A stretch of 64,000 bases of DNA from Plastoroseomonas arctica. Its GTDB lineage: Bacteria; Pseudomonadota; Alphaproteobacteria; Acetobacterales; Acetobacteraceae. The stretch covers positions 1 through 64,000 of the forward strand of contig NZ_JAAEDH010000013.1 in NCBI RefSeq assembly GCF_018128965.1, given 5' to 3'. How positions within the stretch are numbered: position 1 is the first letter of the stretch; every line of letters begins with the position of its first letter. Below the pieces are notes generated by a model, which was not told where the DNA came from, did no database searches, and worked only from the letters and a program-made list of their open reading frames with translations. The position numbers and the translations under genes were made by a program. Shown here piece by piece: positions 42,587 through 52,069 of the stretch.

Positions 42587-43552
42587 ATGCTGCGCCGCGC
42601 CGCGATCGCCGCCATCCCGCTCGCCCTCGTCGCGCTGCACGCGCTGGCGCAACCCTACCCCAGCCGGCCCATCACCATCGTTGCCGCCGGTGCCGCGGGC
42701 GGTCCCACGGACACCATCGCCCGCATCACCGCCGAGGCGCTCGGGCGCCAACTGAACAACACGGTGGTGGTGGAAGCGATCGGCGGCAGCACGACCGGTC
42801 CCGCCCGCGTCGCCCTGGCCAGGCCCGATGGCTACACCCTGCTGATCAACAATATCGGCCTGGCGTCGCAGGCCACGCTCTACCGCCGCCTGTCCTACAA
42901 CCCGCTCACCAGCTTTGCCCCGCTGGGCCTCGTCTCCGATGCGGCGATGACGGTGGTCGCGCGCACCGACTTTCCCGCCGAGGACATGCGCGGCGCGATG
43001 GCGGACCTGCGCCAGCGCGGCGATGCCGTGAACTTCGCCGCCGCCGGGCTGGGCTCGGCCGCCAACCTCTGCGCGCTGCTGGTCCAGGGCGCGGCCGGCA
43101 CGCAGGCGACCATGGTGAATTTCCGCGGCACCGCGCCGGCCATCGCCGAACTCATGGCCGGCCGCGTCGACCTGCTCTGCGACCAGGCGACCAACACAGT
43201 GTCCTTCATCCGCGACGGCCGGGTGCGCGCGCTCAGTGTGAGCAGCCCCGCCCGCCTGCCCGGCCTGCCCACCATCCCCACCACCGCCGAGGCGGGCTTT
43301 CCCACCATCGCCATGTCCACCTGGCACGGCTTCTACGCCCCCGCCGGCACGCCCGAGCCCATCCAGGAACGGCTCTCGGCCGCCTTGCGGGGCGCCATGG
43401 CCGACCCCGCCCTGCGCCGCCGCTTCGCCGACCTGCTGACCGACCCCGCCACCGAGGAGCGCGCGACCATCGCCTTCCACCGCGCCTTCCTCGCCGAGGA
43501 GGTGGCGCGCTGGCGCCCGGTCATTGAGGCCTCCGGCGCCTACGCAGACTGA
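42587..43552 (+). CDS. Tripartite tricarboxylate transporter substrate-binding protein (Bug family)
   Basis: The 321-residue periplasmic receptor has a signal peptide (to about ALAQ) and the Bug fold signature YPSRPITIVAAGAAGGPTDTIARI, followed by GYTLLINNIG and the central NFRGTAPAIAELMAGRVDL. It captures a carboxylate for a TctAB permease that is not encoded in this window; orphan Bug receptors are abundant in Roseomonas-like genomes. It lies 63 bases downstream of the racemase-family gene and is probably functionally linked. Confidence 0.9.
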   Translation: MLRRAAIAAIPLALVALHALAQPYPSRPITIVAAGAAGGPTDTIARITAEALGRQLNNTVVVEAIGGSTTGPARVALARPDGYTLLINNIGLASQATLYRRLSYNPLTSFAPLGLVSDAAMTVVARTDFPAEDMRGAMADLRQRGDAVNFAAAGLGSAANLCALLVQGAAGTQATMVNFRGTAPAIAELMAGRVDLLCDQATNTVSFIRDGRVRALSVSSPARLPGLPTIPTTAEAGFPTIAMSTWHGFYAPAGTPEPIQERLSAALRGAMADPALRRRFADLLTDPATEERATIAFHRAFLAEEVARWRPVIEASGAYAD

Positions 43553-43628
43553 GACTCAGCACCGCAGCGGCTCAGAATTCATCCGACCGAGGGTTTGCGA
43601 CCCTCCTCCGCCGCCCCATGCTAGCCGC

Positions 43629-45953
43629 ATGGCATTCCTGTTCCGCTTTCTCGGCCGCTGCGTGCTCGCCCTCGCCCTGCTGATCCCGGTCGCGGTGTCG
43701 GCCGCCGTGGGCCTCGTCTGGTGGACGCTGCCGCCCGAGCATGCCGAGGTGCGGATCCCCACGCTCGACGCCCCCGTGGCCGTCACGCTCGACACGTACG
43801 GCATCCCGCTCATCCGCGCGTCCACCGAAGCCGATGGCAACCGTGCGCTTGGCTGGATGCACGCGCGCGACCGGCTGTTCCAGATGGAGATGATGCGCCG
43901 CGGCGCCACCGGGCGGCTATCCGAGATCGCCGGCACCGCCACGCTGCGTCTGGACCGCTTCACCCGCCTGCTGGGCCTCGCCCAGCGCGCGGAGGCCGAT
44001 TTCGCCACCCTGCCCGAACCCACGCGCGCAGCGCTCACGCAATATGCCGAGGGCGTGAATGCCTGGATCACGGCGCATGGCCGCTTCGCCGCGCCCGAAT
44101 TCCTCATCCTCGGCGCGCCCGAGCCCTGGCGGCCCGCCGACAGCCTGCTCTGGGCCAAGGTGATGGGGCTGTGGCTGTCGGGCAATTGGCGCGAGGAAAT
44201 GAACCGGATGCGCCTGGTCGGCCGCCTGCCGCCCGAGCGCATCGCCGAGCTCTGGCCGAGGGACACCACCCAGGGCCGCCCGGACGAGGCCGAGCAGCGC
44301 GCGGCGCTGCCGGGGTTGGATCGCCTGGCCGCGCAGATCCCGGTCTTCGGCATCGACGCGCCGCTGCCGGCCTCGGCCTCCAACGCCTGGGCGGTCACCG
44401 CGGCGCGGGCGGCGGGCGGGGCGCCGATGCTGGCCTCCGACCCCCACCTCGCCTTCTCCGCGCCCATCCTGTGGTACCTCGCGCGCATCGAGCTGCCGGA
44501 GGGGCGCTTCCTCGCGGGGGCGACGGCGCCGGGAACGCCTTTCGTGGTGATCGGGCGCAACCGCGACCTCGCCTGGGGCTTCACCACCACCCAGTCCGAC
44601 ACCCAGGACCTGGTCTATGAGCGCGCGGCGGGCACCGGCTACGCCACGCCGCAGGGGCCGCGCGCCTTCACCACGCGCACCGAGACCATCGCCATTCGCG
44701 GTGCGCCGAGCGAGACGCTGACCGTGCGCGAGACCCGCCACGGGCCGGTGCTGACCGACCTCGACCCGGCCCCGCGCGCCGACGGGCTGATGATCGCGAT
44801 GGCCATGGCGAACCTCGCGCCCAACGACACCGCGGCGGCCGGGCTGCTCGCGCTCAACCGCGGCACCACGCTCGCCGATGCGCGCGCGGCGGCGGCCCTC
44901 ATCACCTCGCCGCCGCAGAACATGATGGTCGCCGCGCGCTCGGGCGAGATCGCGATGTATCTTACCGGCCGCACGCCGCTCCGCCGCTCGGGCGACGGCA
45001 CCCGGCCCTTCGAGGGCTGGAACCCGGGCCAGGGCTGGTCCGGCTTCGTGCCGTTCGACGCCATGCCCCATGTCGAGAACCCCACCTCCGGCCTGCTCGC
45101 CAACGCCAACAACCGGCCCTCGCCGCCGGACCATCCGGTCTTCCTCGCCGCGAGCTTTCCCGGCAGCTGGCGCTTTCAGCGCGCCATGGCGCTGCTCAAC
45201 GCGCGGCCGCAGCACAGCACGGCCGATTTCGCGGCGATGCAGGTGGACACGCTCTCGCTCTTCGCGCGCGCGATGCTGCCGGCGCTGGCGACCATGCCCC
45301 GCCCGGAGGGGGCGGCGGGTGCGGCGCTCGACCTGCTGCTCGCCTGGGATGGGCAGGCGAGTGCCGCGCTGCCGCAGCCGCTGATCTTCAACGCCTTTAT
45401 GGAGCGCTTCGGGCGCTGGGTGATGCGCACGGCCGGGCTGGCGGAGGACGTCCACGCCCCGAGCCAGGAATTCCTCGCCGCGGTGCTGGACGGGCGCCTC
45501 GCCCACTGGTGCGGCGCGGCCGGCTGCGGGCCGCTGGCGGCGACGGCGCTGGGCGAGGCGGTGCGCGCCATCAGCCGAGAACAGGGCCCCGACCCCGCCG
45601 CCTGGCGCTGGGGCGCGGCCCATGCGGCGCGGTTCGAGCATCCGATGCTGCGCTTCATCCCCGCACTCGCGGCGTTGACGCGGATGGAGGTCCCGGCCTC
45701 CGGCGATGGCGACACCTTGCTGCGGGCTGGATTCCGCGGCGAGGATTTCACCGCCATCCACGGCGCCGGATTGCGCGCGGTGTTCGACCTCTCCGATCCC
45801 GACGGCACGCTGGCGGTGATCGCGTCCGGGCAATCCGGCCATCCGATGAGTCGGCATTGGCGCGATCTGCTGCCGGCCTGGCGGGATGGGCTGGTGCTAC
45901 GGCTGGATGGGCGCGGGACCGGCGGCGGGAGCGTGGTGCTACGGCCGCAATAA
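43629..45953 (+). CDS. Penicillin acylase family Ntn-hydrolase
   Basis: This 774-residue protein has one N-terminal membrane/signal helix (about residues 8-32), an A-chain region, and the autocatalytic nucleophile Ser251 in ASASNAWAVTAAR, followed by DPHLAFSAPILWYLARIELP and GRNRDLAWGFTTTQSDTQDL. This is the complete penicillin/acyl-homoserine-lactone acylase pattern. It should mature by self-cleavage in the periplasm and hydrolyse amides, perhaps beta-lactams or quorum signals. Substrate preference cannot be read from sequence. The ATG at 43629 starts the signal helix. Confidence 0.9.
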   Translation: MAFLFRFLGRCVLALALLIPVAVSAAVGLVWWTLPPEHAEVRIPTLDAPVAVTLDTYGIPLIRASTEADGNRALGWMHARDRLFQMEMMRRGATGRLSEIAGTATLRLDRFTRLLGLAQRAEADFATLPEPTRAALTQYAEGVNAWITAHGRFAAPEFLILGAPEPWRPADSLLWAKVMGLWLSGNWREEMNRMRLVGRLPPERIAELWPRDTTQGRPDEAEQRAALPGLDRLAAQIPVFGIDAPLPASASNAWAVTAARAAGGAPMLASDPHLAFSAPILWYLARIELPEGRFLAGATAPGTPFVVIGRNRDLAWGFTTTQSDTQDLVYERAAGTGYATPQGPRAFTTRTETIAIRGAPSETLTVRETRHGPVLTDLDPAPRADGLMIAMAMANLAPNDTAAAGLLALNRGTTLADARAAAALITSPPQNMMVAARSGEIAMYLTGRTPLRRSGDGTRPFEGWNPGQGWSGFVPFDAMPHVENPTSGLLANANNRPSPPDHPVFLAASFPGSWRFQRAMALLNARPQHSTADFAAMQVDTLSLFARAMLPALATMPRPEGAAGAALDLLLAWDGQASAALPQPLIFNAFMERFGRWVMRTAGLAEDVHAPSQEFLAAVLDGRLAHWCGAAGCGPLAATALGEAVRAISREQGPDPAAWRWGAAHAARFEHPMLRFIPALAALTRMEVPASGDGDTLLRAGFRGEDFTAIHGAGLRAVFDLSDPDGTLAVIASGQSGHPMSRHWRDLLPAWRDGLVLRLDGRGTGGGSVVLRPQ

Positions 45954-45981
45954 CGCACTCACGGCGCGTGCATCGGCCCGT

Positions 45982-46581
45982 TCAGCGCCGGCGCGTGTAG
46001 GCGTACCGGTTCGCGAGCCACATCACGCCGGTCCCGTCCGCGAGCATGAAGCGCTGCTCCTTGGCGTCGTGGTCGGCATCGAGCTCGATGACCGCCTGGT
46101 CCATCGACACCATCTGGCCGGTCACCCCCGCGCCCGGACCCGCAAGGGCGAAGGGTTCGAAGACGACCGTGAAGCGCCCGTCCTGCCCGCGTCCGAAACT
46201 GGTCGCCCACATGATGCCTACCGGGAAGCGAGCATCCATCGAGACGTATTTCCAACGGCCTTCGACGCGGTTGAAGCTGAGATAGTCGATCCGCCGAAAG
46301 TCGGACCCGGGTGGTCCCGGCGGGAAGGTGATGACCTCCTGGAGGATGGAGCCCACCGTGGTCCGCTCGGCCACGGCCCGGATCGTCGTCGGCTCCGCCC
46401 CGGGCGCAGACCAGGATGTCAGGACGACGTCATAGGTTCCGATGCGCTGCGCGAGGCGCGCATTCTCGGAGCCAAGCTCGTTCATGCGAACCTCGGCGCT
46501 TGGGGCCGGCTGCGCGAAACCCACCGCGGGTGCGGCAATGGAGGCAAAAATCAGCGCGCAGAGCCGAAAACGGGAGGACAT
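45982..46581 (-). CDS. Exported protein, DUF1579-like
   Basis: The 199-residue protein has a signal peptide (MSSRFRLCALIFASIAAPAVGFAQ) and a beta-rich lipocalin-like body (RIGTYDVVLTSWSAPG, WKYVSMDARFPVGIMWAT, VTGQMVSMDQAVIELD). The layout recalls DUF1579-type proteins, but I am not certain. ATG 46581 begins the signal peptide. It lies 143 bases beyond the end of the Bug-receptor gene on the same strand and may be a separate unit. Confidence 0.5.
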   Translation of the reverse strand: MSSRFRLCALIFASIAAPAVGFAQPAPSAEVRMNELGSENARLAQRIGTYDVVLTSWSAPGAEPTTIRAVAERTTVGSILQEVITFPPGPPGSDFRRIDYLSFNRVEGRWKYVSMDARFPVGIMWATSFGRGQDGRFTVVFEPFALAGPGAGVTGQMVSMDQAVIELDADHDAKEQRFMLADGTGVMWLANRYAYTRRR

Positions 46582-46724
46582 GGCGATCCTTTGACACCGA
46601 GCGTTCAAAGGCAAGAATGCCAGCGTCTCGGCAGTGTCATGATTTCGGGCCTGAAACGCAGCCTTCAAGCCCTGGACGAGCGGCTGCCGTCGTTCGGGCC
46701 GCGCCCGGTGACGCGGGCCGGATC

Positions 46725-47702
46725 TCAATCGATCCGCCCGATCCGCTGCACCACGGCTGCCAGCCGCGCCGCATCCGCGGCCGCGAAGCGCGCGAAGGCG
46801 TCCCCTTCCCTGAAGTCGATGGCACTCCCCGCCGCCGTCAGCGCGCGTACCACGTCGCCATCCTGAACTGCGGCCGCAAACCCCGCGCGCAGTCGCGCGG
46901 CGATGGGCTCCGGCGTCGCGGCTGGCGCGTAGGCGCCGCACCAGATGTAGTATTCGACGCCGGCAAAGCCCTTGGACAGAAGCGTCGGCACCTGCTCGAG
47001 CCCGGCGATGGGGTTGGCCCCCCAGCTCGCCAGCACCCGCAGCCTTCCATCCCGCACGTGCGGCGCGATGGGCCCAGGGCCCGAGGCCAGCGCCTGCACC
47101 TGGCCGCCCAGCAGCGCCGTCAGCGCCGGCCCGCCGCCCTGGAACGGCACGTGCAGCAGTTCCACATCCGCCGCCGCCGCCAGCATCGCCATCGGCAGAT
47201 GCAGCGCCGAGTAATTGCCCGACGACGAGAACGGGATCGCCCCCGGCCGCCGCTTGGCATCCGCCAGAAACTCCTCCAGCGTCTGCCAGGGTGCGGCCGC
47301 CGGCACCGCCAGGAGCACCGGGTCCGCCGTCACCAGTGCGAGCGGCTGCAGCTGGTCCAGCGTATAGGCCGGCGCCCGGCCGAACAGCCGCGCCGCCTCG
47401 GGCAGCACCACCACCGAGGACAACGCCATCAGCACCGTCAGCCCATCCGGCGCCGCGCGCGCGACCGAGGCATTGCCGATCTCGCCGGCCGCGCCCGGGC
47501 GGTTCTGCACCGGCACCGCCACGCGCCATTGCCGCTCCAGCGAGGCCGCGACCGGGCGCGCCACCACATCCGCCTGGCCGCCCGGCGGGAAGGCCACCAC
47601 CATCGTCACCGGGCGGCCGGGGAATTCGCCCTGTGCGCGGGCGCCAGGCGCTGCGGCGAGGCTCAGGGCGCCCAGCGCGGCGCGGCGGGTGATGGTCATC
47701 AT
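46725..47702 (-). CDS. Tripartite tricarboxylate transporter substrate-binding protein (Bug family)
   Basis: The 325-residue periplasmic protein begins with a twin-arginine signal (MTITRRAALGALSLAAAPGARA). It has FPGRPVTMVVAFPPGGQADVVARPVAASL and LLHVPFQGGGPALTALLGGQVQAL, defining Bug-family motifs. Two adjacent ATGs (47702, 47699) could initiate. It follows a carbonic anhydrase gene with a short gap in the same orientation. No TctA or TctB permease gene is nearby. Confidence 0.9.
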   Translation of the reverse strand: MMTITRRAALGALSLAAAPGARAQGEFPGRPVTMVVAFPPGGQADVVARPVAASLERQWRVAVPVQNRPGAAGEIGNASVARAAPDGLTVLMALSSVVVLPEAARLFGRAPAYTLDQLQPLALVTADPVLLAVPAAAPWQTLEEFLADAKRRPGAIPFSSSGNYSALHLPMAMLAAAADVELLHVPFQGGGPALTALLGGQVQALASGPGPIAPHVRDGRLRVLASWGANPIAGLEQVPTLLSKGFAGVEYYIWCGAYAPAATPEPIAARLRAGFAAAVQDGDVVRALTAAGSAIDFREGDAFARFAAADAARLAAVVQRIGRID

Positions 47703-47712
47703 GGCAATTCCC

Positions 47713-48318
47713 TCAGGACACCGGCACGAAGGCCGCGCCGCGCAATTCCGACAGCACGCCGTCATGGATGCCGAACCGGAAGCCGGCAAGCTCAAGCTCC
47801 CCCGACGCCACCGGCCCGGCGATCCAGGGAAAGGTCATCAGGTTGGCGAGCGACAGCCGCACCGCCGCCTCCTCGCCCCAGGTGAGCGTCGCCTCGCCGC
47901 TCAGCCCCACGGGGATGCATTCTAGGATGGAGTGCGCCATCCCCACCCAGGGACCCACGAAATCGCTGGCCTCCGGCGGCACGCCCTCGACGATGCCGCG
48001 CACGCCCCCGCACAGCGCGTGGCCCAGCACCACGATGCGCCGCACCTTCAGCACCCGCACCCCGTACTCCAGCGCCGCGCTGGTCCCGTGGCACCCGCCA
48101 TCCGGCGCATAGGGCGGCACCTGGGCGGCGATATTGCGGACCACGAACAGCTCGCCCGGTGCCGCACCGAACACCGTCTGCGGATCGACGCGGCTGTCCG
48201 AGCACGCGATCACCATCGTCGCCGGGTTCTGGCCCAGCGTCAGCGCCTCGTAGTGCGCGCGCGCTGAGGACCAGGTTTCGGCCCGGAAGCGGCGATAGCC
48301 GTCGAGCAGCCGGTTCAT
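47713..48318 (-). CDS. Beta-class carbonic anhydrase
   Basis: The 201-residue enzyme interconverts CO2 and bicarbonate. The zinc-binding set is complete: Cys and Asp in MVIACSDSRVDP, and His and Cys in VVLGHALCGGV. The N-terminal FRAETWSSARAHYEALTLGQNPATM matches beta-CA enzymes. The ATG overlaps the FAH-family stop (ATGA), so it is co-translated with a carboxylate-processing enzyme; it might supply or remove bicarbonate, although that link is inferred. Confidence 0.93.
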   Translation of the reverse strand: MNRLLDGYRRFRAETWSSARAHYEALTLGQNPATMVIACSDSRVDPQTVFGAAPGELFVVRNIAAQVPPYAPDGGCHGTSAALEYGVRVLKVRRIVVLGHALCGGVRGIVEGVPPEASDFVGPWVGMAHSILECIPVGLSGEATLTWGEEAAVRLSLANLMTFPWIAGPVASGELELAGFRFGIHDGVLSELRGAAFVPVS

Positions 48319-49199
48319 GCGACGGTATTCTCCAGCACGCCGATGCCGGTGATCTCGATGCGCACCACGTCGCCCTTGGCGAGGAAGCGCGGCGGGTTGA
48401 ACCCGATGCCCACCCCCGCCGGCGTGCCGGTCGCGATGACGTCGCCAGGCTCGAGCGTGATGGCGGCCGAGATCGCGACGATCAGCGTCGGGATGTCGAA
48501 GATCAGGTCGGAGACCGGCGCGTGCTGCCGCTGCTCGCCATTCACCCAGGTGGTGACCATCAGCGCGCCGGGGTCGGGCACCTCGTCGGCGGTCAGGATC
48601 GCGGGACCCATCGGGCAGAAACTGTCCAGCCCCTTGCCCAGGATCCACTGGCTGTGCCGCTTCTGCAGGTGCCGCGCGGTCACGTCGTTGACGATGGTGT
48701 AGCCGAACACGTGCTTCATCGCGTCGGCATGCGCGATGCCGCGCCCGCCCTGCCCGATCACCACCGCCAGCTCGCCCTCGTAGTCGAGCCCCGCGGTCGG
48801 ATCGAGATCTCCCAGGATCGGCTCACCCTGCGCGATGATCGCGGTGTGCGGCTTGGTGAACACCACCGGGAACGGCGGCACCACATCCTTCGCCCCGCCA
48901 TCGAAGCCGGAGCCCGCGAACTCCTTCGCATGCTCGTGGTAGTTCTTGCCCACGCAGAACACGTTCTTCGGCGGGCGCGGGATCGGCGCCATCAGGATGG
49001 CGTTGGGCACCACCGGCGCCTTGAGCGCGGCGGCCTGCGCGCGCTCCAGCATCGCGGCACCGCCGGCGATCAGCGCGGGCATGTTGTCCCACGAGACGGC
49101 GGGGTCGACGGCGGCCAGGTCACGCACCGCCCCCTCCGCATCGAGGGCCCCGATGCGCTCGCCGATGTTGCCGGGGCGCTTGTAGGTGACGAGACGCAT
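48315..49199 (-). CDS. Fumarylacetoacetate hydrolase (FAH) family protein
   Basis: The 294-residue protein carries NVFCVGKNYHEHAKEF, the metal-binding DYEGELAVVIGQGGRGI and GYTIVNDVTARHLQKRH, then DVIATGTPAGVGIGF. These mark the FAH/HpcE superfamily, which cleaves or decarboxylates 2,4-diketo or 2-hydroxymuconate-type acids in aromatic catabolism. The exact reaction is not predictable. ATG 49199 starts MRLVTYKRPG. A hairpin element separates it from the amidase gene upstream. Confidence 0.9.
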   Translation of the reverse strand: MRLVTYKRPGNIGERIGALDAEGAVRDLAAVDPAVSWDNMPALIAGGAAMLERAQAAALKAPVVPNAILMAPIPRPPKNVFCVGKNYHEHAKEFAGSGFDGGAKDVVPPFPVVFTKPHTAIIAQGEPILGDLDPTAGLDYEGELAVVIGQGGRGIAHADAMKHVFGYTIVNDVTARHLQKRHSQWILGKGLDSFCPMGPAILTADEVPDPGALMVTTWVNGEQRQHAPVSDLIFDIPTLIVAISAAITLEPGDVIATGTPAGVGIGFNPPRFLAKGDVVRIEITGIGVLENTVA

Positions 49200-49210
49200 G
49201 GCGAGACTCC

Positions 49211-49279
49211 GCGGGAAGAAGAAAGCGCCGGGGAAAGGAATTTCCCCGGACCCCATTCTTTTATTTTTATTCCTTGGCG
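49211..49279. repeat. Extragenic hairpin element, copy of the 8828-8959 type
   Basis: GAAGAAAGCGCC, then GGGGAAAGGAATTTCCCC (stem GGGGAAA/TTTCCCC), GGACCCCATTC and an A/T run ending TTGGCGCT. This matches the left half of the palindrome at 8828-8959 nearly base for base. It overlaps the last codons and TAA of the amidase gene. Here it lies between two genes on the minus strand, so its T-rich side faces the wrong way to terminate the amidase transcript in a simple manner. Confidence 0.7.
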
Positions 49280-50673
49280 CTGACCATGGGAGGGGGCGGC
49301 AGCGTCACGGCGTGCTCCAGAACGCGGGCGGCCTTCAAGACGAGGTCGTCGCGGTAGAGCGCTGCCGCCAACTGGACCGCGCGCGGCAGGCCGGCCTCGT
49401 CAAGGCCAATCGGCACAGTGATCGCCGGCTGGCGCGTCAGGTTGAAGGCGAAGGTCCAAGGGGCCCAATCCCGCCACAGCGCCTGCGCGGCATCGATCAC
49501 CGGGCCGCCGATCGGCAAGGCCGCCGTCGGGGTCGCGGCCGTCAGAACCAGGTCGTACCGCTGGTGGAACCGCGCCATCGCATGCGCCGCCTCGATCCGC
49601 AGCGCATCGGCGGCGAGGAAATCCACCGCCGACATGCCCGCCTCGCGTGCCGCGACCTCGAGGATGCCCGCGTCAAGCAGACCATGCTGCTCGGGCGGAA
49701 TGCCGGCCACCACCTTCGCCAGTGCCACGCCCCAGACGCGGCCGAAGATCGCGCGCGTGTCCGGCAGACCGGGGTCGGCCTCCTCGACCGCCGCGCCGGC
49801 ATCGGCCAGGACCCGCGCGGCCAAAGCGAGCGCCGCCTCACCCTCCGCGTCGAGCGGCGCGTCGAACCCCCACCGCCGCACCAGCGCCACGCGCAGGCCG
49901 CGCACGCCATCCTCGATGCCGTCGCGCCAGTCACGTTTCTCGTCGGGCAGGCAGAAGGGATCGCGCGCATCGAAGCGCGCCATCACGTTGAGCATGAGCG
50001 CCGCATCGCGCACGCCCCGCGTCATCGGGCCCGCGCAGGCGACATTGGCGAAGGCACCCAGCGGCCACTGCGGCACCCGCCCAAAACTCGGCTTCAGCCC
50101 CACCAGCCCGCACCAGGCGGCGGGAATGCGCACCGAGCCCCCCGCATCCGTGCCCACATGCAAGGGCCCGAACCCCGCCGCCCCCGCGGCCCCCGCGCCG
50201 GAGGAACTGCCCCCCGGCGTGCGCTCGCGGTCCCAGGGATTGCGGGTGATGCCGTGCAGCGGGCAGTCGCCGGGCGATTTCCAGCCGAACTCGGTCGTCG
50301 TCGTCTTGCCGATGATCACCGTACCCGCGGATTTCAGGCCGAGGACCACCGGCGCATGCTCCGTGGCAGGCGTCGCCTCGGTGGTGCGGCTGCCGCGCCG
50401 CGTCGGCAGGCCCGCCATGTTGAGCAGGTCCTTCACCGTGGCCGGCACGCCGTCGAGCGGGCCGATCGGCCGGCCGGCCATCCAGCGCGCCTCGCTCTCG
50501 CCCGCCGCGCGCAGGGCCTGGGGGTTCATGCAGGCGAAGGCGTTCACCCAGGGGTTGAAGCGGGCGACGCGTTCCATCACCGCTTTCAGCACCTCCACCG
50601 GGCTGAGGGTGCGACGCGCGAAATGGGTCACCATCGCCTCGGCGGAGAGCAGGGCGGGGTCGGTATCGGGCAT
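49267..50673 (-). CDS. Amidase (amidase-signature family)
   Basis: The 468-residue enzyme has the Ser-cisSer-Lys triad of the amidase-signature family: Lys81 (TVKDLLN), the Ser156-158 run (TPGGSSSGAGAAG) and Ser180 (GTDAGGSVRIPA). FAFNLTRQPAITVPIGLDEAGLP is the usual C-terminal motif. It is cytoplasmic, with no signal peptide. Substrates in the family range from simple amides to aryl amides. ATG 50673 is the sensible start. The last residues are encoded inside the hairpin element. Confidence 0.9.
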   Translation of the reverse strand: MPDTDPALLSAEAMVTHFARRTLSPVEVLKAVMERVARFNPWVNAFACMNPQALRAAGESEARWMAGRPIGPLDGVPATVKDLLNMAGLPTRRGSRTTEATPATEHAPVVLGLKSAGTVIIGKTTTTEFGWKSPGDCPLHGITRNPWDRERTPGGSSSGAGAAGAAGFGPLHVGTDAGGSVRIPAAWCGLVGLKPSFGRVPQWPLGAFANVACAGPMTRGVRDAALMLNVMARFDARDPFCLPDEKRDWRDGIEDGVRGLRVALVRRWGFDAPLDAEGEAALALAARVLADAGAAVEEADPGLPDTRAIFGRVWGVALAKVVAGIPPEQHGLLDAGILEVAAREAGMSAVDFLAADALRIEAAHAMARFHQRYDLVLTAATPTAALPIGGPVIDAAQALWRDWAPWTFAFNLTRQPAITVPIGLDEAGLPRAVQLAAALYRDDLVLKAARVLEHAVTLPPPPMVSAKE

Positions 50674-50758
50674 GGGCGAGGGTCTCCGGCTGGGGCCAGA
50701 TTGGTCTGCCGCGCGCCATGCGTCGAATCTTCGCGAGACAGATCGCGGCGTCGAGGCG

Positions 50759-52069
50759 ATGCTCGCGCCCATGCGATCGATGCTGTCCGCCCCCGTGCTG
50801 CGCGCGCTTGCCGCCTGCCTCGCCGCGCTGCTGGTCACCGCCGAGCTGGCCGAGGCGCGCGTCGGGCGCAGCGGCGGCAGCCGCGCCCTGCGCCAGCAGG
50901 AGGACGACCTCGACTTCCAGCCGGAAGTCTTCGCCCCCGCCGCCACGCCGCAGCCCGCACCGCCGCCGGAACCGCCCCCTGCCCCGGCCTTTCCGGTCAC
51001 CATCTCCGGCTCGCTCGACAGCCTCGCGGTGATGGAGCGCGCCGGCGCGCAGGGACTGGGGCGGCGGCAGACCGCCACCAGCGCCACCGACCTCGGCATC
51101 AACCTGGCCTTCCCGGAGGGCTTCACCCTCGCCGCGCTGTTCCGCGCCGAACCCGTTCCGCAAACTTCGGCGAGCCAGGGCCTGCCGGCGCACGCGGCCT
51201 GGGTGGAGACGCTGGTGCTGCGCTGGGATATCGGCACCTGGACCTTCTTCGGGGGAAAAATCCATCCGCGCTTCGGCGTCGCATGGCAGCGCGCGCCCGG
51301 CCTCTACGGCGCCGACCTCGCGGCCGAATACGAACTGCGGGAAAAACTCGGCTTCGGGGTGCAGCTCGACATCCGCGAGCTCACCGCGCTCAACCCCGAC
51401 TTCGGCATCCACATCCTGCAATTCGAGGTGTTCCGCGCCGACACCTCGCTGCTCACCGCCGGCGTCGGGCATCCGCGCTGGACCTCGCCCGAGGGGCGGC
51501 TGCGTTGGCGCAACGGCCGCGACCTGGGCGGGGCCGACAACACGCCGGGCATGGGCGGCTTCGCCCTCTCGCTGACCGGCAGCGACATCGAGATCCCGGG
51601 CGCGGAGGGCAGCACGCTCGGCTACGCCTTCTCCTACACGCGGCGCGAACCAGGCCAGGATGCGAATGCCGCGGAGCGCGCGCGGCGCGAGGATGGCCGG
51701 CTCGCCTTTCTGCGCGGCCATTTCGAGCTGCCGCTGAACCTGGTCCTCGAAGGCATGGGCGAGATCGCCCGGCTCGATGCGACGGAGGGATTTGCGGGAC
51801 GGCGCACGCTGTCGACCACCGGCGCGATCACGCTGCGCCGCGGCGCCCTCGCCTTCAGCTACGTCCAGGCGGCGCGCAGCACGCGCGAGCTCGGACGGCC
51901 CGACAACATCCGCCAGCGCAGCGTGAACGCGACGCTCGATATCGGCGCGGCGACGGGGATCGAGATCCTGGGGCCGGTCTCGATCAGCCTCGACGCGCGC
52001 CAGACGGTCGAGGGTGGGCGGCGGAGCGAGGCGCAGGCCGCGGTGCTGCTCTACAGCGCAAGCTTCTGA
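50759..52069 (+). CDS. Outer-membrane beta-barrel protein, unknown function
   Basis: The 436-residue protein has a signal peptide (ending near TAELAEA), a Pro/Ala-rich linker (about 63-80), and a long region of alternating polar/apolar strands that ends in ...LLYSASF. The terminal aromatic residue is the usual outer-membrane barrel targeting signal. I recognise no named family; it could be a porin-like channel. ATG 50759 is the first in-frame ATG; 50771 and 50780 are possible. Its 3' end overlaps the convergent deoxyribosyltransferase-like gene by 19 bases. Confidence 0.68.
   Translation: MLAPMRSMLSAPVLRALAACLAALLVTAELAEARVGRSGGSRALRQQEDDLDFQPEVFAPAATPQPAPPPEPPPAPAFPVTISGSLDSLAVMERAGAQGLGRRQTATSATDLGINLAFPEGFTLAALFRAEPVPQTSASQGLPAHAAWVETLVLRWDIGTWTFFGGKIHPRFGVAWQRAPGLYGADLAAEYELREKLGFGVQLDIRELTALNPDFGIHILQFEVFRADTSLLTAGVGHPRWTSPEGRLRWRNGRDLGGADNTPGMGGFALSLTGSDIEIPGAEGSTLGYAFSYTRREPGQDANAAERARREDGRLAFLRGHFELPLNLVLEGMGEIARLDATEGFAGRRTLSTTGAITLRRGALAFSYVQAARSTRELGRPDNIRQRSVNATLDIGAATGIEILGPVSISLDARQTVEGGRRSEAQAAVLLYSASF

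Noticed and set aside
40934-43480. 848-codon minus-strand frame
   Set aside because: It opposes three well-supported plus-strand genes and consists of low-complexity Gly/Arg/Ala sequence.
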